Assembly: GCF_003316845.1 (NCBI RefSeq)
Contig: NZ_QMIK01000005.1
Location: 248,001 to 312,000, forward strand
Source of the DNA: Cognataquiflexum aquatile
GTDB lineage: Bacteria; Bacteroidota; Bacteroidia; Cytophagales; Cyclobacteriaceae
DNA length: 64,000 bases
Reading direction: 5' to 3'
In this document: positions 42,492 to 51,470 of the stretch, one piece after another
How positions within the stretch are numbered: the first letter of the stretch is position 1
How the letters are laid out: every line of letters begins with the position of its first letter
Notes under the pieces: model-generated
Databases searched by the model: none
What the model was told of the DNA's origin: nothing
The model's input: only the letters and a program-made list of their open reading frames with translations
Program-made: the position numbers and the translations under genes

Positions 42492-45400
42492 TCAGTTTTT
42501 AATCAGTTTTTGGGTAAATCGGAAATCATTGGTGGCCAATTGGATGACATACATGCCCGGTGCCAATTTATTGGCAGAGGGAATCCAATCCATTTCATGT
42601 ATCCCTGTTCCATACTCCGTTGCCGGAAATCCACCTACCTGCTGGCCCATCAGGTCGTATACCAGAATTTCTGCTTTGGCCGATTCAGGCAAGAAAAACC
42701 TGATTTTGGCAGAATCCCTAAACGGATTCGGGCTTACCGGAAATAACTTCGGAAAATCAGGTAGGTATTCAATTTTGTCCTCTTTAAATGCGCCACCGAT
42801 ATAGATGGTAAAAGGCCTGGTCGGAGAATTTGAGTTGATTTTTGCATGGATTTCGCCTGTTGGATATGGTGATTGAAATATTATTGCTTTTGGCAATTCA
42901 AAATCATTAGTGGATATCCTTGCGTTTTTAGCAGGGAGTTCGGGAGCTTGGAAATCGAACGAATAAGCCGTTTCCTCTCTCATGTTGATGGCCTTTTCAT
43001 TCAGGTGATCCATCAGAACGATACTTTTATCGGCAGGTAAATCTGCCGGCAAAGTCCAGTTCATCAGGAAAGAACCCTTGAAGGCCTTTCCGTTTTTGGA
43101 AGCTGCCAAATGCAATGGAATGACCATTTCCTGCTCGTCGATCAAAGGAAGGTTATTGATAACCAAAGGAATGCCGGTGCGGATCGACCCGTAGGAAAAT
43201 AGAAATAGCCAATTGTCTCCCAAAGACTCCAGTTGAAAGGCATCTTTAGGGTCGATAGATTCTTTACCATCTCTTCCAAAGCTGATATAAGACTCTGCCT
43301 GCATTTCTTCACCCGTTACTCCGAGTCGGATCGCAAAAGGCTCTTCTTCTTCTAATTTTCTGCCGAAGAAATCCTTGGTGATGTCGGTTTTTACACCATT
43401 GTCAGTCAACTGAAGGCTGGGGTTTTCGTTGTTGGTTTTTACCCAAAATGCCTGATAGGGAGCCAAGCGGCCATTTTCCAAAGTACCGAGTGTTCCGTTG
43501 TGCGTCAAAAATGAATTGGTCGCCGGGTCCCAAACATAGATTGTGTTGTCGATATTGGTTTTGACCCAACCGGTTGGCGAAAAGAAATCGATCATACTTG
43601 CAGTCGGATTGGCGATCAGGTTGAAGCCTGCATCTGCTAAATTGACTTCGGTGAGTTCGCCTGCATCTGCCACCAGATTGGTATCCCTCGCAGTGAAAGT
43701 GACACCAAAATCAAAAATTCCGTTTGCAAGGTTCGGTTCAGTTCCGGTGGCAGCCATCGTAAGTGGCAATACATCGGAGTAGTTTCCACCGCCGGATGGT
43801 TTTTCAGCGCCATTGAATACATACAAGTAATGTCCTCTTCCCGAAGGCACTGCGTCAGAAATCTGAGCAGGCTTTCTCCAGGATTGGAGACTTGTACCTT
43901 TGTCCGTCTCATCAGACCACAATATGTTGGGTTGAAAAGCGGGGTTATTGGATCCTGGGAATCCTTGGCTTTCCACATTGGAAAGAATATCTGCATAGGT
44001 GGTACCGACAGGGGAGCCCATCATTCTCCAACCTTTGTTGCCGGTCAATTCCTGTTGCACTTCCAAAGTTGGGTTTGCTGAGCTGAAATTGAGATAAACA
44101 GCAGCAGGGTTCAAGACAACTTTTGAAGCACCTGAAGTAGTCAATGATGCGGTATTTTCTATTGTCATCAGGGCAGATGGTCTAACGGTCACAGTAAAAG
44201 GCGAGGAAATATTCACCAAGCCTTCTACCAAAAAATTCCCGTTAATTTCTATGTTTCCTGTCACTGTTTTAAGACCTGTTCCAGATACTCTGAGGCTATT
44301 GAAAGTACCGCCGGCAATGTTCACGTCCCCATTTTGATCGAATACAACCAATCCATTTCCCGGAATAAATACACCTTCGACATTCCAGTTTCCGGCAACC
44401 TGATGTGTAAAACCTCCTCCTGTGAATGTTGTTCCTGCCCCAATTCTAACATTGCCGTTGAAATTGATGCCTTCAACAGCTGTCGCCGATACTGTACTGG
44501 ACATTTCAAAGTCCGAACAAAGAGTATTGGTCCCAACCTGCAAGGTTTTGGTTCCTGTACCGCTGAGTAATAATTTCCCGTAAGTCGATGGGCTATTGAT
44601 GTTGGCGACAGTTTGGTTGCTTCCATAATATTCTATGGTACTGTTACAGCCAATCGCGTGGGATGTATAATTGGAAGGAAGTGTGTTGGTTCCGCCAATT
44701 CGGAGCAATGCCCCATCTGCTAAGGTTAAAGTACCGCCGCCGGAAGTCCGGTTGGCAGTAAAAGTCGACAAATCAAGTCCTCCTGCAGTTACTGAAAGGT
44801 TGGTGACAATGGCTGTATTTTGCGAAAGGCTAACAGTTTGATTTCCGATCGGGCCGGAATTTTCTATTCTCAGGCTATTGACCGTATTAGGCAGCCCGTT
44901 TCCTGAAGTTTGGTTTGCCTGACCGCTATAAATGTAATTTGCACCTGTATTGTATGATCTTGCTCCGGTCACCCTCACCATTCCGGTGGCACCGGTGGTG
45001 GTGATTCCCTGTGCTGATTTGATTCCAAGTGTTGCGCCTGTTTGAAGGGTAAAAGTACCGTCACCAAGGAACACTGTATTGGAATCAGCCGGACGGACAT
45101 ATGCCCCGGTCGACACGATATAGTTGATCGCATTGGTGACGGTCCCGCCAGATGTATAATTCTGGGGATTAGTGGTATTCCCATTAAAAATAATTCTACC
45201 TGAACCTGTAGCGGTTTCATTGATGGTGCCGCCTGTATGGGTGAAGTCCCTGGCAATATTTAAGGTGCCGATGGCTGTATTGCTGATGCTCATGTTTAGC
45301 AATCCGCCAGTGATCGTGGCACTTCCAAGAACTGTAATGCTCCTTTGTGCTCCTGTGGCATTGACTATCGCATATCTGCCACTCGTGAAAATAAAATTTC

Positions 45401-46232
45401 CTCCAACCGAAAAAGCTGTAGAGCCTTGTCTGATTTCCCCGGTAGACGAACCATTCTGTATAGTTAGGTTTCCTGCAATCCCCAAAGGTGAAAAAGTCAT
45501 GTTTACTGTCATGGCCGGGGATTGAAAAATAAAGTTTCCAAAATTTTGGTTTGTACTTCCAACAGTAGTGTTTGTCACTGCCGTCAACCTAACAGTTGAA
45601 GTCAGGTTCCAGGTAGCAAAAGGAAGGGCAGACCCATTTCTGGCATGGGTATATTCACTGTTTGGTCCAAATACAATTTTAGTAGTAGCAGAACTAGTGA
45701 AACTTCCAGCTGTATTGGTGATTTTGCCATTGACGGTGACTAGAGTTCCCGCATTGGCCGTGCTGATATTCCCGTTTGTTCCCAATACCAATTCTCCATC
45801 AATTGTTGCTGTCGCACTGGCCGCAAGTGTAATCAGGAGTCTGCTTGTTCCGGTCAGGACCAGTCTTGAACCGGTACTTACAGTCCAATCTACACCTGTT
45901 CCATTGTTGAGGGTAAAGCTCTGGTTATTGACAGTAGAGGATAAAGTGATATTTGAATTGTTTGTTACGGTTAGTCTGCTGATGGTCTGAGTTGGTACAC
46001 CCGTTATGGTCAGTGTCTGACCGGAGTTGAATTGGAGAATGTCAGTTGTTGCCGGTGTCGTCCTTGTTGGACTCCAATTGGTTCCTGTTGCCCAAGATCC
46101 ATTATTGGCACCGATCCAGGTATAAGTGGTCTGTCCCCAAGACACCATGGGCATAAATGCAAGCAGTACCAGGCAGCAAATTTTTGCTGCCGGTACGCCT
46201 TCAAAAAACGATATGTTACTATCAGGTTGCAT
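42492..46232 (-). CDS. Large T9SS-sorted adhesin with repetitive beta domain, 1246 aa
   Basis: N-terminal signal sequence (ICCLVLLAFMPMVSWGQ), then about 700 residues of Thr, Asn, Gly and Ser-rich repetitive strands (GTLNIARDFTHTGGTINETATGSGRIIFNGN, VAGNWNVEGVFIPGNGLVVFDQNGDVNIAGG) like a beta-helix or filamentous adhesin. A mixed C-terminal region and a T9SS type A sorting domain follow (LFPVSPNPFRDSAKIRFFLPESAKAEILVYDLMGQQVGGF to the end). It is exported by type IX secretion and attached to the cell surface. It opens the pilus operon, one base before the next gene, so it may work with the fibre as an adhesin. Ligand unknown. Confidence 0.85.
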   Translation of the reverse strand: MQPDSNISFFEGVPAAKICCLVLLAFMPMVSWGQTTYTWIGANNGSWATGTNWSPTRTTPATTDILQFNSGQTLTITGVPTQTISRLTVTNNSNITLSSTVNNQSFTLNNGTGVDWTVSTGSRLVLTGTSRLLITLAASATATIDGELVLGTNGNISTANAGTLVTVNGKITNTAGSFTSSATTKIVFGPNSEYTHARNGSALPFATWNLTSTVRLTAVTNTTVGSTNQNFGNFIFQSPAMTVNMTFSPLGIAGNLTIQNGSSTGEIRQGSTAFSVGGNFIFTSGRYAIVNATGAQRSITVLGSATITGGLLNMSISNTAIGTLNIARDFTHTGGTINETATGSGRIIFNGNTTNPQNYTSGGTVTNAINYIVSTGAYVRPADSNTVFLGDGTFTLQTGATLGIKSAQGITTTGATGMVRVTGARSYNTGANYIYSGQANQTSGNGLPNTVNSLRIENSGPIGNQTVSLSQNTAIVTNLSVTAGGLDLSTFTANRTSGGGTLTLADGALLRIGGTNTLPSNYTSHAIGCNSTIEYYGSNQTVANINSPSTYGKLLLSGTGTKTLQVGTNTLCSDFEMSSTVSATAVEGINFNGNVRIGAGTTFTGGGFTHQVAGNWNVEGVFIPGNGLVVFDQNGDVNIAGGTFNSLRVSGTGLKTVTGNIEINGNFLVEGLVNISSPFTVTVRPSALMTIENTASLTTSGASKVVLNPAAVYLNFSSANPTLEVQQELTGNKGWRMMGSPVGTTYADILSNVESQGFPGSNNPAFQPNILWSDETDKGTSLQSWRKPAQISDAVPSGRGHYLYVFNGAEKPSGGGNYSDVLPLTMAATGTEPNLANGIFDFGVTFTARDTNLVADAGELTEVNLADAGFNLIANPTASMIDFFSPTGWVKTNIDNTIYVWDPATNSFLTHNGTLGTLENGRLAPYQAFWVKTNNENPSLQLTDNGVKTDITKDFFGRKLEEEEPFAIRLGVTGEEMQAESYISFGRDGKESIDPKDAFQLESLGDNWLFLFSYGSIRTGIPLVINNLPLIDEQEMVIPLHLAASKNGKAFKGSFLMNWTLPADLPADKSIVLMDHLNEKAINMREETAYSFDFQAPELPAKNARISTNDFELPKAIIFQSPYPTGEIHAKINSNSPTRPFTIYIGGAFKEDKIEYLPDFPKLFPVSPNPFRDSAKIRFFLPESAKAEILVYDLMGQQVGGFPATEYGTGIHEMDWIPSANKLAPGMYVIQLATNDFRFTQKLIKN

Positions 46233-47063
46233 TTATAAAAATCAGTAAGTATTTGTTTTAATATTTTTCAGAGAATCATACTACAGTGAAACAGTCCATA
46301 GATTTCCAGGCAAAGCCTAAGGAAACAATGAAAGTTTCTTGCAATGTGGGTCGACTATCCCAAGGATAATCACAGATGAATAAAAGGGTGTTTCAGAATA
46401 AGTGGGTGATCTTTTGATCCATTCTTCCCAAATAATAATTAGGTGATTTACAATCTGGGGAAGCAATAAAGGAAACTAGGGCGTGGGGTGATCTTACCTT
46501 ATTCTTTTTTCAAAACCTTTTAAGGAATCTTGTTCTTTCCTGTTCCTTAGAAGTCATTTCATTAAAATTACAAAGTCGTTTAACCGAAGAGTTTTTAAAC
46601 CAAAGAGATATTCTTGCGAGATTATTTCTTGTTCTAAATGTGATGCAATATAAATACAAATATTAAAAACAAAACTTTTTATAATAAAATAAATAGAATG
46701 CTTATGATTTTGTATGTATTTTTGAATAATACCGTATTTTTAATATGTGGCAATTATTGTATTAGCAAAATACTTATCTGCATTTTGTAGTGGAATTTTG
46801 ACAGATTTAACCTTTGAAAAAAATTTTATCAAAATCAGTCATTATTTGTTGTTGTTAGGAAAAAAAAATAAAATAGAGTCAAACAAACTACCGAAAAACC
46901 CGAAAATAGATCCCAAAACAGGTGATTTTTATATCAAAAATCCGAGGGAAACAAATGGATTTGATCATTGAAATCTCAATAATGTTTCAAAACATCAGAT
47001 AAAAACTTAGGATCTGTCGTCGCGAAATAATCAAGTTTCATACTGATATGAAGAGAGGGAAAT
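46233..47063. other. Upstream region of the pilus operon
   Basis: About 830 AT-rich bases. The only frame (46747-46971, GTG start) shows no coding signs. No clear consensus promoter was identified for the operon start at 46232. Words such as GGTGATCTT recur (near 46407 and 46478) without obvious structure. Confidence 0.35.
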
Positions 47064-47092
47064 AAAAAAAGCTACCCTCATCAGGTAGCTTC
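47064..47092 (-). terminator. Peroxiredoxin terminator
   Basis: AAGCTACC / GGTAGCTT stem with an A run on the plus strand. Confidence 0.9.
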
Positions 47093-47111
47093 CATATTCA
47101 AATGGATCGGT

Positions 47112-47759
47112 TTAGATGCTTTTTTTGGCAAGATAGAAATCAACCATTTCGTAATCGCTGGCTTCTCTTTCCTGCATTTCTGCAACGGTTTTTGGTGGCG
47201 GAACGATCACTTTTTGTCCAGGTCTCCAGTCCAAAGGCATGGCGACTTTGTATTTGTCGGCAGTCTGTAAGGCGATCAGAACACGTTTGATCTCGTCCAT
47301 ATTTCTGCCCACATTCAAAGGATAATACATGATCAGACGGATTTTTCCATTTGGATCGATAAAAAATACGGCCCTCACTGCAGCAGTTTCACTTTCGCCG
47401 GGCTGGAGCATGCCATACAATTTGGAAACTTTCATGTCTATATCCGCAATGATCGGAAACTCGAAGAGCACTCCGGTATTTTTGCGCACGTTATTCACCC
47501 AAGCAATGTGTGAATGGATAGAGTCAATGCTCAATCCAATAAGCTTGGTGTCATTTTCTTCGAAGAATTTCTTTTCGAGAGCAAATCCGCTCATCTCTGT
47601 GGTACATACCGGTGTAAAATCCGCGGGATGTGAAAAAAGAATCGTCCACTTCCCTTTGATATAGTCAGAAAACTTGATGGGACCTGTGGTGGTCATCGCC
47701 GCAAAATCCGGGGCCATGTCCCCAATCCTTGGCATGGAATATATTTCTTGATCGCTCAT
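47112..47759 (-). CDS. 1-Cys peroxiredoxin (Prx6 type)
   Basis: Reduces peroxides through one peroxidatic cysteine: SHPADFTPVCTTE, Cys52. 215 residues with the extended C-terminal domain (RPGQKVIVPPPKTVAEMQERE) typical of Prx6/Tpx-1Cys. It lies next to a thioredoxin-like gene. Neighbouring sulfur genes suggest a role in handling peroxides or per-sulfur oxidants, but that is inference. Confidence 0.95.
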   Translation of the reverse strand: MSDQEIYSMPRIGDMAPDFAAMTTTGPIKFSDYIKGKWTILFSHPADFTPVCTTEMSGFALEKKFFEENDTKLIGLSIDSIHSHIAWVNNVRKNTGVLFEFPIIADIDMKVSKLYGMLQPGESETAAVRAVFFIDPNGKIRLIMYYPLNVGRNMDEIKRVLIALQTADKYKVAMPLDWRPGQKVIVPPPKTVAEMQEREASDYEMVDFYLAKKSI

Positions 47760-47892
47760 AACACTTTAAATTTATTGTTTTTGATAGATCAAATTTCCAA
47801 TTATTGACAGCCAAAACATGTGATGAATGTTACCATTCGGGAAAATTATCTATTGAAAAAATCTATTGGCCATACACTTTTCCTTAGCCAAA

Positions 47893-48228
47893 TCAACCAA
47901 ACATCAAATTGTAATACCTTCCAATTTTTGTCCTCAATTCCCCCAAAGTCACCAATCCATTTGCCCTAAAAAATTCTTTTCCTTCAAAATAAACCAAGAT
48001 TCCCGGGACAGCCATCATCCTCAGCTGTGCCGCCAACTCCCTGTATTGATGTGCATCTAGAACGAGTAATTCCATCTCTGGAAATTCGACCTTGACCATT
48101 TCTTGGACTTTGGGAAAAAGGCCGGTGCAGACCCCGCACTTTTCTTGGAAAAAATATACCATCAAAGCGGGTTTGGCTTTCAACAAAGACTCAAACTGTG
48201 CCACATCGACTTTTTCGCTTACTTCCAT
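47893..48228 (-). CDS. Thioredoxin-family protein, CGVC
   Basis: 111-residue thioredoxin fold with active site KCGVCTGL (Cys31 and Cys34) and the cis-Pro loop AVPGILVYFEG. No signal peptide, so cytoplasmic. The CGVC motif differs from the WCGPC of standard thioredoxin. It overlaps the end of the porin gene by 10 bases, so it sits in the tsdA-like/porin operon and may service sulfur carriers. Confidence 0.85.
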   Translation of the reverse strand: MEVSEKVDVAQFESLLKAKPALMVYFFQEKCGVCTGLFPKVQEMVKVEFPEMELLVLDAHQYRELAAQLRMMAVPGILVYFEGKEFFRANGLVTLGELRTKIGRYYNLMFG

Positions 48229-49595
48229 TGGATTGTGTAGTTTACTATAAAATTGACGTGCACCATATTTACCTTATTGTATATCCATTGGGGTTTCATT
48301 TCTCCGGAAAGCATGTTGATCTTACTCATCAGGATCAAATGGAAATCCAGTCCTTTTCCCCAATCTGAAGGAGCATATTTCCCTCCAAAATTAAGTTGTG
48401 CATAAGAAGGAAAGGCATATTTGTTGTATTCCACCCTCGAAGGTTCAGGAAGAAAATGAAGTCCTGCGTAACCATATACCTGAATTCCGGATTTTAGAAA
48501 ATTCCGCTGGTAATATGTCGTCAGTGCATCGACCTGGTTATAACCCTCATTCCTTTCTCTGGGGATAAAGGTAAAAAATGGGTCCCTGCCCCATTCTCTG
48601 GGACTGAGAAATCTGCCCTGTCCGTCGATGCGGGTGTAGTTTGCCCACCATATCATTTTGGGATTTTTTAATCCTATCCTTCCGCTGAAAACAAAATTCA
48701 GGTCATCAGGATCTTTATATTGCTTCAAAGGATCGGGATTTCCACCCTCTCCCAACCCATGCTGCAGGATAAACTGCAGGCCTGTTACCAGCTTGTTGGA
48801 AGTCCCTGCCAAGTCCCAATCGTTGTTGGCCTGAGAAAGCAATGTGGAGGAAATATTGTCAACATAAATATGGTTTACCTGGATAAGCATGTCTTTGGTC
48901 AACCTGTGCTTCCAGTCCAATATGGTCACAAAGTCACTGCTCGTATTTCCTGTATAGCCTGAGGGTTTTCCCAAGACGCTCTGTCCTTCAGGATAAACCC
49001 CTATCGATTCTCCCACATCATACCAACCTGAAGTCGATCTCGGACTTATTTTTCCAATAAAATCTGCTGAAAACTGATTTTTCGGATCCGGCTTAAAAGC
49101 GAAGCTGATTCCTTCTACAAAAGTCGGAGACAGTCTACCGTCTTGGGGGTTGACAAAAGGTGTATTGACCGTCATTCGCCCGGCGATGGCAGAAAACTTT
49201 TTGGAATCATAGCGAAGTTGTAATTCTTCCAATTTCCCAAAAAACTTATCATTAGGGTCATTTACATCAAAAAGACCTACTTCATACCTGTTGAAATTGC
49301 CTGTTTTCGGATCGCGCTCGGTCAGTTCGGAGCTGGTCACATTGCCAAATACTGAATATCGGCCGACAAGGGAAAACCCTTTGTAAGCTTTTGTTTTCAG
49401 TTGGATAAAGGCACTTTGACCCAAAGCATAATCATCTTTGAAGTCTTCCCAATAGCTCGTCGACATCCAAAACGAACGCAAACCCACCGTTCCCTGAATG
49501 AGGGAGGGCTTTTTGGACCTGAGAGAATCCTGCTCTTGGGCGTAGCTGACCTGACTAAATGAGGATAAAAAAATCAGAAAGATGAAAGGTTTCAT
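48219..49595 (-). CDS. Outer-membrane porin, 458 aa
   Basis: Signal peptide SFSQVSYAQ, barrel strands throughout (RSFWMSTSYWEDFKDDYALGQSAFIQLKTKAYKG, and a closing NFIVNYTIQWK). The build and length resemble OprD-like and other large outer-membrane channels. It overlaps the cytochrome gene upstream by 4 bases (ATGA) and the thioredoxin gene by 10. A channel for thiosulfate or another sulfur substrate is a guess from the operon. Confidence 0.78.
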   Translation of the reverse strand: MKPFIFLIFLSSFSQVSYAQEQDSLRSKKPSLIQGTVGLRSFWMSTSYWEDFKDDYALGQSAFIQLKTKAYKGFSLVGRYSVFGNVTSSELTERDPKTGNFNRYEVGLFDVNDPNDKFFGKLEELQLRYDSKKFSAIAGRMTVNTPFVNPQDGRLSPTFVEGISFAFKPDPKNQFSADFIGKISPRSTSGWYDVGESIGVYPEGQSVLGKPSGYTGNTSSDFVTILDWKHRLTKDMLIQVNHIYVDNISSTLLSQANNDWDLAGTSNKLVTGLQFILQHGLGEGGNPDPLKQYKDPDDLNFVFSGRIGLKNPKMIWWANYTRIDGQGRFLSPREWGRDPFFTFIPRERNEGYNQVDALTTYYQRNFLKSGIQVYGYAGLHFLPEPSRVEYNKYAFPSYAQLNFGGKYAPSDWGKGLDFHLILMSKINMLSGEMKPQWIYNKVNMVHVNFIVNYTIQWK

Positions 49596-50662
49596 TTAGA
49601 TGCGCTGGCTCTAGCTTCTTTGATAGGTTTGAATGGACCGAATTTGTGCTGCTCTTCTGTAAAATCATCAGAGAATGGACCAAAGGGATGGTCAATCGGC
49701 TTTTTGGAAATATCAGGCCAATCTTTTCTGAGGTCTTTTTTTGGTCTAGGCAATGAATTGACATAAGCAGCCACATCCCATGCTTCCTCATCCGTGAGCA
49801 AAGGTCTTTCAAAAGTCGCTCCGAGAGGCATGTTTGTTTTTACATATCCCGCAAATCGTGACATTCTGAACAATCCCGCCCCGTCGTTGTAGCTGTTTTC
49901 TCCCCAAAGAGGTGGGTAGATATGTCCTGATTTATCAGGTTTTGGCATGCCCTGACCATCTTCCATGTGACAGCTTTGGCACTGTTGGGCATAAACAGCC
50001 TTACCCTTGACCGGATCAGCTGCCCTGTCCAAAAACGGAACTTCATAGATTCCTGAGCCCTTTGGAGACTCCCCTTTCGGCACGTCTTTTCCAAGCCATT
50101 GCATATAGGCGACCATGGCCACCATTTCCTTGCTGTTATTTTCGAGGGCCTTGCCATTAAGGCTTCTTTCGAAGCAGTCATTGATCCTTTTCTCCACATC
50201 CTCCATCTGCCCGGATCTTGCACGGACTTTCGGATAAGTAGAAGCGACTGCGCCATAGTTGTTACCCAAAGGAGCTGTGCCTGCATTGAGGTGGCAATTC
50301 TGACAATTCATCCCGTTGGAAATTTTCTTGACTTTTCCGTTTGGCCCAAGGTAGGTAGAGGTATTGGCTATCAGCTCTTTGCCATATTTGATGTCCTCCG
50401 CATTGGGTTCCTGATCCACAGAAGTCCAATCTGGCGCCTGCCAAATCCCTTCTTTTGGGATGACACCTTTGTAAGTTTCCACTACTACTGCCGCAACGGT
50501 CTGCAGGCTGGCAGGTTGAGGTTGGTTTAAGGGAGGGAGATTTCCCCCGCTGAAAGCCATAATAATGACACCTATCAGGATAGCAGTAAGCAAGGTTACG
50601 CTCAGCAATAAACCGACCATCATGGTCAGCATTTTGAATATGGGCTGGAAAGAATCTTTCAT
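49592..50662 (-). CDS. Dihaem c-type cytochrome, TsdA-like
   Basis: N-terminal membrane anchor (residues 10-38), then two haem c sites: NCQNCH (Cys120, Cys123, His124) and QCQSCH (Cys228, Cys231, His232). Between them KRINDCFERSLNGKAL (Cys163) resembles the segment of thiosulfate dehydrogenase TsdA that contributes a Cys haem ligand. TsdA converts thiosulfate to tetrathionate. The C-terminus is Pro and Lys rich. First gene of a cytochrome-porin-thioredoxin operon, preceded by a CRP/FNR-like palindrome. Alternative: another dihaem electron carrier. Confidence 0.8.
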   Translation of the reverse strand: MKDSFQPIFKMLTMMVGLLLSVTLLTAILIGVIIMAFSGGNLPPLNQPQPASLQTVAAVVVETYKGVIPKEGIWQAPDWTSVDQEPNAEDIKYGKELIANTSTYLGPNGKVKKISNGMNCQNCHLNAGTAPLGNNYGAVASTYPKVRARSGQMEDVEKRINDCFERSLNGKALENNSKEMVAMVAYMQWLGKDVPKGESPKGSGIYEVPFLDRAADPVKGKAVYAQQCQSCHMEDGQGMPKPDKSGHIYPPLWGENSYNDGAGLFRMSRFAGYVKTNMPLGATFERPLLTDEEAWDVAAYVNSLPRPKKDLRKDWPDISKKPIDHPFGPFSDDFTEEQHKFGPFKPIKEARASASK

Positions 50663-50714
50663 AGGATGCTAAATATATCAATTACAAAATTGCCAACATT
50701 TCAAGGCAAAAAGA

Positions 50715-50730
50715 TGTGATATACATCACA
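50715..50730 (-). promoter_or_regulatory. CRP/FNR-like operator TGTGA-N6-TCACA
   Basis: TGTGATATACATCACA fits the CRP consensus exactly, 53-68 bases upstream of the cytochrome start. In this phylum Crp/Fnr-family regulators bind similar palindromes; which one is not known here. Confidence 0.55.
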
Positions 50731-50750
50731 TGACATGATTTCCTGTTAGG

Positions 50751-51467
50751 TTATTTGACCGATGCCAAGAAAACCTGCCTGTTCTGGCTTGTCCCAGACA
50801 ATAAAAAAGTTTCGTCCTGCCTAAACAATGACAACGAAATGACTTCATGGAGCTTTGCCTCGGTGAGGTAATTGATAAGAAAATCATAGAAGACAATCCC
50901 TTCTGAAATACACAAATCCTCCACCCAACGGATGTAGCTGACGTTGTTGACATGGTTGTTCATGTCAAGATCAAAAGGCCTGACTGTCAATTCAGAACTT
51001 ATTTGGAACGCGCCGGCAGAATCCAATTTGGCAGGCAATAGTCCTTTGTCAGGATTTTCAGAAAACAATTCCGGCGGCAGTACCTGATTTGGCCTTTGTG
51101 GCCTTTTTGACCTGACATCCAACAAAAGCCAGGCTGACATGGATTCTGCAATCACATTTCCCTTGTCATCCTCCACCAAAAATTCCCTCAATGCAAAAAG
51201 CTTGTCGATTCCTCTTCCGGCTGTCTTGACAATAATATGGTCTCCCCATGAGGGCATATGGTGGACTTTGATCTGCATTCTCGAAAGGACCCACATATAC
51301 CCTTTATCAAAAAGTGACTGACCGAAATCTCTGCTGTCAGCATGCTTCCACGCCACTTCTTGCATCAGGTCTCCCAAAGCTGACCACCTCAATTTCCCAA
51401 AGGGATCTATCTGAAAGGATAGAACTTCAAACTTTTTTTCAAACTGAAAGGGCTCTTTTGTTGCCAT
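50751..51467 (-). CDS. Acyl-ACP thioesterase
   Basis: Two hotdog domains in 238 residues, as in FatA/FatB-like bacterial acyl-ACP thioesterases: an N-terminal half with SALGDLMQEVAWKHADSRDFG and a C-terminal half with FDLDMNNHVNNVSYIRWVED (Asn and His of the active site). It releases fatty acids from acyl carrier protein in the cytoplasm. It starts 3 bases after the MFS gene ends, so the two share a transcript. Confidence 0.9.
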   Translation of the reverse strand: MATKEPFQFEKKFEVLSFQIDPFGKLRWSALGDLMQEVAWKHADSRDFGQSLFDKGYMWVLSRMQIKVHHMPSWGDHIIVKTAGRGIDKLFALREFLVEDDKGNVIAESMSAWLLLDVRSKRPQRPNQVLPPELFSENPDKGLLPAKLDSAGAFQISSELTVRPFDLDMNNHVNNVSYIRWVEDLCISEGIVFYDFLINYLTEAKLHEVISLSLFRQDETFLLSGTSQNRQVFLASVK

Positions 51468-51470
51468 GGG

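Noticed and set aside
46747-46971. 74-aa plus-strand frame with a GTG start
   Set aside because: AT-rich, no family similarity that I recognise and no coding signs; likely chance.
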